A program made the position numbers and the translations under genes. A stretch of 64,000 nt of DNA, from assembly GCA_034509735.1 (NCBI GenBank), contig JACGWO010000005.1, positions 22,252,383-22,316,382 of the forward strand, in the 5' to 3' direction. This document shows, piece after piece, positions 56,895-64,000 of this stretch. The DNA is from Sesamum alatum. Taxonomy: Eukaryota > Streptophyta > Magnoliopsida > Lamiales > Pedaliaceae. Position 1 is the first letter of the stretch. The number at the start of each line of letters is the position of its first letter. The notes beneath the pieces are model-generated. The model did not search any database, was not told where the DNA came from, and saw nothing but the letters and a program-made list of their open reading frames with translations.

Positions 56895-59800
56895 ATGAGT
56901 TTGAGGCACCAAGTGCTGGTGGACTTCCCAGACCCAAATTACGCAAAATATGGTAAGTATTTTCTGGAAACCAGTGTTTATAGTTTAACAAGTTTAATGC
57001 ATGTGGCCCATTTTTGTTTGATATATTTGATAATGGCATGTGGTCCCGTTTTTGGGTTTTTTTTTGTGTTTTTTATGTGAATCGAGAAGATGCTATTTTT
57101 ATTGCATTTTTTTATTCGTGGTCCCTTCATCTCTTTTTTTTGTGCTTCTTTTGTTTTTATTTTCAGGGCCTGAACCCTTTGTTACCATTCTTATGTATCA
57201 TGGGGGTAAAATAACTCATAGGCCGAAGACAGAATATGTGGGGGGGAGTAGAAGTAAATTTGATTTTGTGGATGTATTCAATATCAGTATTGAGTACTTG
57301 AACAAACTTGGTGAGAAGTTGGGTTACATGGGGCCTAAAAAGTTTTACAGATTTCACACTAAAAGCTTTAGTCAATTGAAGCTGCAAACAGAAATTATAA
57401 AATTTATTGATGCATTCAGTCCTAAGAATAGAATTTTCACATTGTATTTGGTGGGTGGGGAGGCCCAAAATGCTGAAATTGGTGCATCAAATGTTAAAGG
57501 GGTAGATGTGGAGGCAAATGTTGAACCCCAAACTGAACCAAATGTTGAAAAAGGGAAAGGGGTAGATGTGGAGGATGGGGATTTGAATGATTTTGCTGAT
57601 GCTGAATGGGATGAGGTGTTTAAAATTGTAGATAGCTATGCTGAGGGTCAGGGTCAGAGGGAAGATGACTTGGAAAGTCAGAATGAAGTGGAGGAGAGTG
57701 ACAGGTTATTTGATGAGGGTTTGGAGGACTCTGAGAATGAAATGGATGATGATGAGGAGAGTGGTTATGAGGCAGAGCATGGTGTTGAGGAGAGTGGTTC
57801 TGAGTCATCTGATTCCAAGGAAGCAACAACAGAGTCAGATGTTTGTTTGAGTGATGATGATTTTGACTCTGTTGTTGCTTCTGATGAGGAGGATAAAGGG
57901 CCTCATCCTGTATTCAATCCTCGAAACAAATACAATCCCCACTTTGAAATTGGGATGATATTCAGTAACAAGACAGAACTGAGAGAGGCAGTCCATTCTC
58001 ATGCTGTAAACACAAAGAGGAGTTTGAAAATTTTGAAAAATGATAGAAGAAGGGTTTATGTAAGATGTCAGGGTGATGGGTGTGAATGGCGGCTAAATGC
58101 ACTTAAGCTTGGGGATGAGAGTACATTCCAAATCAGGGAGTATAACCCAGAACATAAATGTGGCAGATCATTCAATGTAAAAAATGTCAACAACAGATGG
58201 TTGTCTGCTAAATATGAGGATGCTTTTAAGACTGATCCTAAAAGGAATGTCAAAGGCTTTAGGAAAGATGTAATTAAAGAAATTAGATGTCATGTTTCAA
58301 AGAACCAAGCTTACAGAGCAAAGAAAAAGGCACTAAATGCAATTCAAGGGAAAGCTGAACACTAGTTTGATGGTTTGTGGGACTATGCGCTGAATTAAGA
58401 AACAGTAACCCAGGGTCCACAGTTCAGATGGTCATGGATAATGGTGATGATGGCACAGGGTCAAGAAAATTTTCTAAATTCTATGTTTGTTTTGATGCAT
58501 TGAGAAGAGGTTTTCTGTCTGGTTGTAGACCTTTAATAGGGGTGGATGGGTGTCATCTAAAGGGTCCCTATGGAGGTGTCTTACTAACTGCAGTGGGTAT
58601 AGATCCAAACAATAATCTGTACCCATTGGCTTATGTTGTGGTATCTGGGGATACAAGGGAATCATGGCAGTGGTTTCTGGAGATGTTGAGGGGGGACTTA
58701 CATATTGTGAGGGATGACACTTATACTTTTATAAGTGATAAACAGAAGGGGTTGATGCCTGCTTTTGATTGTGTATTCCCTGATGCAGACAACAGATTTT
58801 GTGTAAGGCACATGCATAACAACATGAAAACTGTTGGGTTTAGAGGTTTATCTTTCAAAAAGGGCTTGTGGAATGCAGCAAAAGCCACAACATTAGCTGA
58901 ATTTAATTTCAGGATGCAAGAATTGGGGGAACTAGATGCTAAAGTTCTTGAATGGTTGGGTGACAAGTCTCCATCACATTGGAGTAGGTCACATTTCAAT
59001 ACTTTTCCCAAATGTGATATGTTGTTAAACAATATTTGTGAATTATTTAATGCCAACATACTGGAGGCAAGGGAGAAACCAATCCTTACCATGCTTGAGT
59101 GGATCAGGGAGTGGATTATGACAAGACTTTCTGATATGAGAGATAGGGCTAGGAAAAAATGGCAAGACAAGAAAATATGCCCAAAAATCAGAAAAATTGT
59201 TGAAAAAAATGTGGACAAGGCTGTTGATTGCATACCAATCAAGTCTGATGATGTACACTATGAAATATCATGCTATGACGGTGCTAGGTTTATGGTCAAT
59301 CTGCAAAACAGAACTTGCACATGCAGAAAATGGGACTTGACAGGCATTCCATGTAATCATGGAATGAGTGCCATATGCAGTCAGAACTTAAACCCAGAAG
59401 ATTTTGTCAATCCCTGCTATAGTGTTGCTACTTTTATTGAGGTATATAAGCATGCAATTTTGCCTGTCAATGGTCCTAAACTCTGGGAAAAGACTGGAAT
59501 GATCCCACCCCTTCCACCCAACTTTGGATGGGGTGCAGGAAGGCCTGCAAGGGCTAGGAGGTTGGAGCCTGATGAGCCATCCAAGAAAGGCAAAAAGAGG
59601 ACTAGAGGGCAACAAAATCCCACCATCAGACTGAAGAGGCAACCATATACAGTCATGTGCCATTACTGTGGAATAAGAGGCCACAATCAAAAAGGATGTC
59701 CAAGGAAGAAGATGGATTTTCCTGCTCATCCAAATGATGCTCCTGAACAGCCTAGTAAAATAACAGTAAGTTCAATTGCCTTTAAATTTCTAATTGCAGT

Positions 59801-60452
59801 ATATGGTACAAACATTTAATTTTGGTTTTTGAACTTAACTTTGTATAGGCAAGGAAAAGGACATCCTCCACAATGCACAAGACTCTTGCTCCTCAACCAG
59901 CACAAAAAACTGTAAGCTTGTTTTCAGAATTACTTGAAGATTACTCTTATATGGTTTTCTGACTTGACTCTTTTACAGGCCAAGAAAGCCAAAGGAAAAG
60001 CCATGGCACCATCTAACAATGAACAAGATAATTCAAATGCTCCTGTAAGTTTATGATGTATGCAACTAACAATATTCAGAAAAATTGTTGAAACTAACAA
60101 TATTATCTGTATAGTCAGTAATATTGACAAGATCTAAATTCATGGAGTCAGCATCCCAAGCAACTAATCAGTCTGCAACAACAACTCTACATCCAGGGGT
60201 ATGCATTGATTACTGCATACATCCTCCTCTTTTGTGTTAATGTCAGGATTTTAATTGAATCTTGGTTTGCAGGGAAGCCAAACACTGGTTCATAGGTTTA
60301 CACAATGCTCTACATCAGCAATTGCCCAAACTTCAGAAAGTGGAGTCCCCTATCTCACGAAAGGAGGGAGGAAGTTTGTCACCATGGCGAACTTAGGTGC
60401 AGCATGTGCTGCTGCAACAAAAAAGAAGGGGAAAGTAGTGAAGAAAAAGTGA
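56895..60452 (+). pseudogene. MuDR-type MULE transposase, six exons, two lesions
   Basis: Proposed exons are 56895-56952, 57167-59765, 59849-59911, 59979-60044, 60115-60198 and 60273-60452. All introns have GT-AG ends, several with GTAAGT donors, and the last four are phase 0. The product would be about 1015 residues: a short N-terminal region ending in MYHGGK, an acidic D/E/S-rich linker (57580-57900), the MuDR DNA-binding region (about 57940-58215), the transposase core with aspartates in GVDGCHLKG (codon 58545) and ISDKQKG (codon 58737) and a C-x2-H block near 58800, a SWIM finger (59316-59360), a CCHC knuckle (59658-59699) and a basic tail. The third acidic catalytic residue I cannot place with confidence. 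A TAG at 58363-58365, where the family usually has glutamine or similar, and a one-base deletion near 58388 interrupt the gene between DNA-binding region and core. It would bind the TIRs and cut and join DNA in the nucleus. Confidence 0.9.
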
Positions 60453-60734
60453 TATGATGCAAGTTTTTGGTTGATTTGGATGTATTTCTTGCACACAATA
60501 CTGGTGTTTTTGGCCTTTGTTTTTAGCACACAATACTGAAGTTTTTGGCCCTTGTTTTGGGCATTTTTTGGGATGTAAAGTGCTACCTTTTATGGCTTCA
60601 AATGGTTAATGGTAGCTTTTTAATTTTTAGTGGTTGTTTCTTTGTTTTGTTTTTTGGCAATCTCAGATGATGGATTACACATTTACTTAAATATTTGACG
60701 ATTAATAAAACGTCATTCATACAAATATTGACCA
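60453..60734 (+). other. Transposase 3' UTR and convergent intergenic region
   Basis: Between the transposase stop and the convergent GRF gene. It has a short direct repeat (GCACACAATACTG near 60492 and 60527) and a plus-strand polyadenylation-like AATAAA near 60708 inside a GACG/CGTC inverted repeat. No gene is seen. Confidence 0.55.
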
Positions 60735-61080
60735 TTACTTACTAAACATACATAACAACAACAACAAAAAACCAACCATTACACCTATCAACATCTGATT
60801 TTTCTTATGCAATTTTTGGATTTCTTCCTCTTGCACATTCAATCGGCACAACAAACCATTCAATCGGCGCAATTTTTGGATTTCTTCCTCTTGCACATTC
60901 AATCTAGCACACATTGGTGGATCCAACCACATGAAAAATCCACAACCTCCTCTACCTCTCCTTGAAGAACAAGTATAAAACCTCCTACCGGGATTGTCAC
61001 TTGTCCAAGAGGGTCTTCAAATGAGCACCCTTATGACAATAACATTCAATATTTGAGGTATTTTGAGAGGATTGTGACAT
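60735..61080 (-). pseudogene. Small GRF-type zinc finger, coiled coil and membrane-tail protein
   Basis: Minus-strand gene starting at ATG 61078-61080 and ending at 60735, about 115 codons. The first 26 codons hold a C-x-C pair; a one-base insertion near 61010-61014 then breaks the frame. The shifted frame continues with NPGRRFYTC, a second cysteine in GGCGFF, then MWLDPPMCA, which is the GRF zinc-finger pattern of small plant proteins such as At4g04775. Next come two copies of LNVQEEEIQKL (likely coiled coil) and a hydrophobic C-terminus (about MLIGVMVGFLLLLLC). GRF fingers bind nucleic acid in other proteins; a role here is unknown. The position, convergent to the transposase and near the other TIR, recalls mudrB of maize MuDR, but the protein is unrelated as far as I can see. 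A captured host gene is the alternative. Confidence 0.8.
60809..60904 (-). repeat. 60-bp in-frame tandem duplication in the GRF gene
   Basis: The word TTTTTGGATTTCTTCC with its flanks (about 36 bp) recurs exactly 60 bp later (60809-60844 and 60869-60904). It duplicates 20 codons of the coiled-coil segment without changing frame. Confidence 0.9.
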
Positions 61081-61171
61081 ACTTTCAGGGTAAACTATGG
61101 AAAAGAAAAGAAAAGAAAATGACTCTAAATTTACTTGGTAGATTTATGGAGGTTTAGGTGATGACTTGGGT

Positions 61172-61180
61172 ACATATATA
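61172..61180 (-). promoter_or_regulatory. TATA box of the GRF gene
   Basis: Minus strand TATATATGT about 92-100 bp upstream of the ATG at 61080 and about 150 bp inside the right TIR. Spacing suits a plant core promoter with a leader of roughly 60-70 nt. Confidence 0.6.
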
Positions 61181-61329
61181 GGCTAGAGGGAAGGAAAATG
61201 CATTTGGCGCCACATTTTCCCTCCAAAATCTATCAACAAACGTCAGGGTTCCCTTTTTTTGTCATCCATAGGCGCTAATTTAACGGCGCCGTTAAAAACT
61301 AACGGTGCAGGACGTAATGTGTCAGAAAA

Positions 61330-61423
61330 TTAGGGTTTTGGGGTCAAAAGTGTCGAGCTCGTAAAGCTCGGGACCAAAAATGAGAACAGGCCTATCCGGT
61401 GGGACCAAAAGTGCAATTATCCC
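61330..61423 (-). repeat. Right TIR of the MULE (94 bp)
   Basis: Complement of 46513-46606 with about two mismatches, ending GTGCAATTATCCC directly before the TSD copy at 61424-61433. Confidence 0.95.
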
Positions 61424-63276
61424 AACATTTATGAATAAAGAAGTGAAAATTCATATGGAAACACTTTGTTTGCGTTCACTTATATCTGCTATTACATATC
61501 TGTTCACTATGCAAACAAAGCCCACAGACTGAGAATCGATTTCGGGTACTGGGACTACGCTTGGAGATAGGTCCATGAAATCAGTCTTACCGAATCAGTC
61601 CGGAAATCTCCAAGTCAAGGAATCTCGAAAATGGGTACCGGGATTCCCTTTGAGACTTGCACTAAGCATCTGCTGTCGTATTTCATCGACGGGTGACGAA
61701 GGTCGTCTAAGCAGTGTTAGTGGGTCAGCGTGCTAGGAAGCAGCTGACTGAGGTGACTCGCGGGAACCGTCTTACGGAGGACCTTGAGTATGGTCAGCAA
61801 GGTATGAAGTGTATTCCGGGCTCTAACGGTACAGGTCAAGTCCTTTGACTTGAGGAACTGCTGAGTTTACCTGTACATCAGGTCTGTATCTTAGATATGG
61901 TGAGAGATTGCCAAAATACTCTTGAGTAGTCATAAGCCATGTCTAATGCAGCTCGGGTGTACAGAGTGACAGTAGTTTCCAAGAAAGGATCTGTCTCCTG
62001 TCAAAAGGCATTGACAGTTGAGTCTCATGAATGCTCTGTGTCTTGTCCCTAAAACCTGTGACCACAGTAACTGAACAGAAGGGAAGGTTTCCCTTGCGGC
62101 GTTTAGTAAGGACAGACCGACACTTAGGTCCAAAATGGGTACCTGCATTTTTCCGTGCCCTAGGCTCTAAGTGATGAGACCGAAAACAGAAGGACAAGTG
62201 TACTGTTAGAGCCTAAATGTTCATGCTCGATTATTTCACCTAGTCTCTAGTGCCATGGATCGTTGCTAGATGGCCACCCATGGTAACGGACGGATTCTAG
62301 GAATCTGACCAAGTCTAGCTGAAAGGTAAACCTAAAGAGTCACACACTATCCACACACACTTAGTATTTAATTTGGAATTAAATATTGGAGTAAAGGAAT
62401 GGTTAAATTGGATTTAATCGGGTCCTATATTTTCTTGGAGAAATTAATTCCTCTATTTGATAAAGGGAATTAAATTAATAAATTGAATTTAATAAGGGAA
62501 TTAATTTAATGGGCCTAGAATAAATATTAATATTTATTTATTATATTTATTTGGCCTTTTGGAATATTTAATAGGATTTAAATATTCCATTAAATTAAAT
62601 TAATGGTTGAGATTTAATGGGAGAGATCAAAGGCTAGGTCAAAATCCTAGTCAAAATAAGCTTCTAAAGAGGTGGAGTTTAAAGAGGATTAAACTCTTCC
62701 TCTATATATACCCCTAGCCTTGCACCTTTTGAAGGATGATGAAACTCCAACACACACTCGTCTCTCTCCCTCTTACCTCTCGTCCGCCCCCTCTCTCTCT
62801 ACAAGAAATATATTTTCTTGTTCTTTTGTTCTTGGAACACTAGAACATTGATGAATCAATACCGTTAATTCATAACGTGTTGTTGATTCATCCACTCCAA
62901 AAATCATACTTGTTCGTTGCTAGCACGACGTGCAAGATACGTGGGTGGATCGTGTGTCACGATTTGGAGGGTCTCAAGAACGAGATCTTGGTGCAAAACG
63001 GGGAACAATGCGTGTAGCCGTTGAAGACGAAAACGACAACGGGTAGGTCTCGTTTTAATTTTTCGTCTCTTTTATTTTTTTCTCCCTATGGCCTCCATGA
63101 CAATTGCATGTTCTTTATATTATGAGATACACCGAACACCCGGGAATCTCAAGGGTACACCCCTTGAGCGTGTTCTTTATTTATTAAAGCATGCTTTTAA
63201 TTTTCGTATTTTATTTTATACCGCGCTTCCGCATTCGCGCAATTTCCCGAGACGATCCACGATTCCTTTCACAAAC

Positions 63277-64000
63277 CTAGTTTGAATTCCACGTCGAATC
63301 ACATGGCTCCAAGCCATTGATTCGATCCAATGTCCAACATTGCTTCTCCTTATGTCTTTTGGATTATAATCCAATTGACCGGACTGACCCAGAAATCTAT
63401 ACCTCTCAGGTATCTAGGATATTCTGGTCATCCTTAGGAGAACTTGAATATAGTCAGTAGGAAAACTTGATTACAAATGATGTTTGCTATATCGTACTGA
63501 GTTTTCGCTCTACTTGATTCCTCAAGGAGCTACTCCTTACACCGGTTATCCTCTGAAATCCAATTTCCCTTAGGACAATACATGAACCTGTGCAAACCTA
63601 GTTTGCCTCCCACTAGTCCCTTGACGTATGCAAGACCATCCTACATACTCAAGTACTTTGTAGGATACAGGCTTGCCATGCTATATCCAATATGGTGTCC
63701 GGGCCACGATCTTTAGAAAGTGCCATATTTTACAACTTGCTTACTGTTTTAAGAACATGCCCAGATGGGCCAAGGTAGTTCAGTGAAAACACCGACCGAA
63801 CCATATCCAACAAGGTTTGATTCCTCCCTTATCAGAGATGTCGTTCAATTGTGGCGTTCCAGGAAGAATTCCACTGAGTGAGAATTCCATTCCCATTTAG
63901 ATACATCAAGAACTCCCACTAAATACACACCACTCGATCTAATCGAAGGTTAATTTTGCAACCAGTTTGGTTTCCACTTCAAATCTAATTCCCTGAGCCT
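63277..64000 (-). pseudogene. Pol relic of element G: integrase C-terminal part and linker
   Basis: Continues 45480-46423 after the nested stack. It aligns on the minus strand with element C 50390-51100 (for example GACTGACCCAGAAATC against GGTCAGGTCCAGAAATC) and with element D 26860-27480. It is interrupted in all frames and runs out of the window. The first half of reverse transcriptase is missing at the junction, as in element D. Confidence 0.78.

Larger units (their letters stand above)
46513..61423 (+). mobile_element. MULE DNA transposon (4886 bp net) carrying nested copia element C
   Basis: Flanked by a perfect 10-bp TSD, AACATTTATG at 46503-46512 and 61424-61433. The termini are GGGATAATTGCAC and its exact complement. 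Without element C and its extra TSD copy it is 4886 bp. It holds a multi-exon MuDR-type transposase on the plus strand and a small GRF zinc-finger gene on the minus strand near the right end. TIR length, TSD length and protein domains all agree with the MULE superfamily. Both genes carry lesions, so this copy is probably not autonomous now. Confidence 0.95.
46424..63271 (+). repeat. Solo type-B LTR split by a MULE
   Basis: The two parts, 46424-46512 and 61434-63271, join into a 1927-bp type-B LTR starting TGTTAGAATAGGTGACC and ending CGATTCCTTTCA. The TSD CAAAC is at 46419-46423 and 63272-63276. The host reads through as GTTCCAAACCTAGTTTG, as at about 26840. Confidence 0.95.

Noticed and set aside
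57040..57166. Upstream in-frame extension of the transposase (phenylalanine-rich start at 57040)
   Set aside because: This is intron sequence: a T-rich stretch ending in a good acceptor at 57166. Splicing from 56952 gives a typical N-terminus.

Overview
The window is repeat-rich plant nuclear DNA with no recognisable host gene. Plant origin is shown by Ty1/copia gag-pol relics, LTR retrotransposons with an initiator-Met-tRNA-type primer binding site, and a MuDR-type MULE DNA transposon with plant-style introns. It looks like a eudicot; I cannot name the species. Apart from one 500-N assembly gap, nearly every base belongs to a transposable element or a piece of one, and insertion order can be read from target site duplications (TSDs).

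Layout. 1-4403: most of a non-autonomous LTR retrotransposon without coding capacity (left end outside the window). 4404-4641: orphan GC-rich tract. 4642-8106: 3' half of a minus-strand copia element (H), the only coding material here attached to the LTR type I call B. 8107-19857: plus-strand copia element A with both LTRs; its 5' LTR is split by a solo type-B LTR. 19858-22722: 5' remnant of a minus-strand type-A element (E). 22723-23073: LTR fragment. 23074-37503: composite minus-strand element D, cut by four solo LTRs. 37504-41826: LTR and element fragments (F), one more solo LTR and an inverted junction. 41827-64000: element G (minus), whose 3' LTR carries a solo LTR and the gap, and whose pol carries a stack: solo LTR (TSD CAAAC), inside it a MULE (10-bp TSD AACATTTATG), inside that full-length copia element C (TSD GTTAG).

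Function. No copia element has an intact polyprotein; A, C and H are closest, each with a few point lesions. All four LTR types (A, B1, B2, D) begin with nearly the same sequence (TGTTRGAATAGGTGACC) after a near-identical polypurine tract, so shared integrase and RNase H recognition is plausible. The MULE has a six-exon transposase (MuDR DNA-binding region, MULE transposase core, SWIM finger, CCHC knuckle) broken by one stop and one frameshift, and a small convergent gene for a GRF-type zinc finger plus coiled coil plus C-terminal membrane segment, an arrangement like mudrA/mudrB.

Most notable: (1) the MULE's convergent GRF gene; (2) LTRs built from serial hairpins with different stems but the same sense-strand TGG triloop; (3) a conserved LTR core followed by a hairpin whose sequence, but not its presence, changes between LTR types; (4) a patch of near-identity between the diverged LTRs of element A, suggesting gene conversion. 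All alignments and counts were made by eye.
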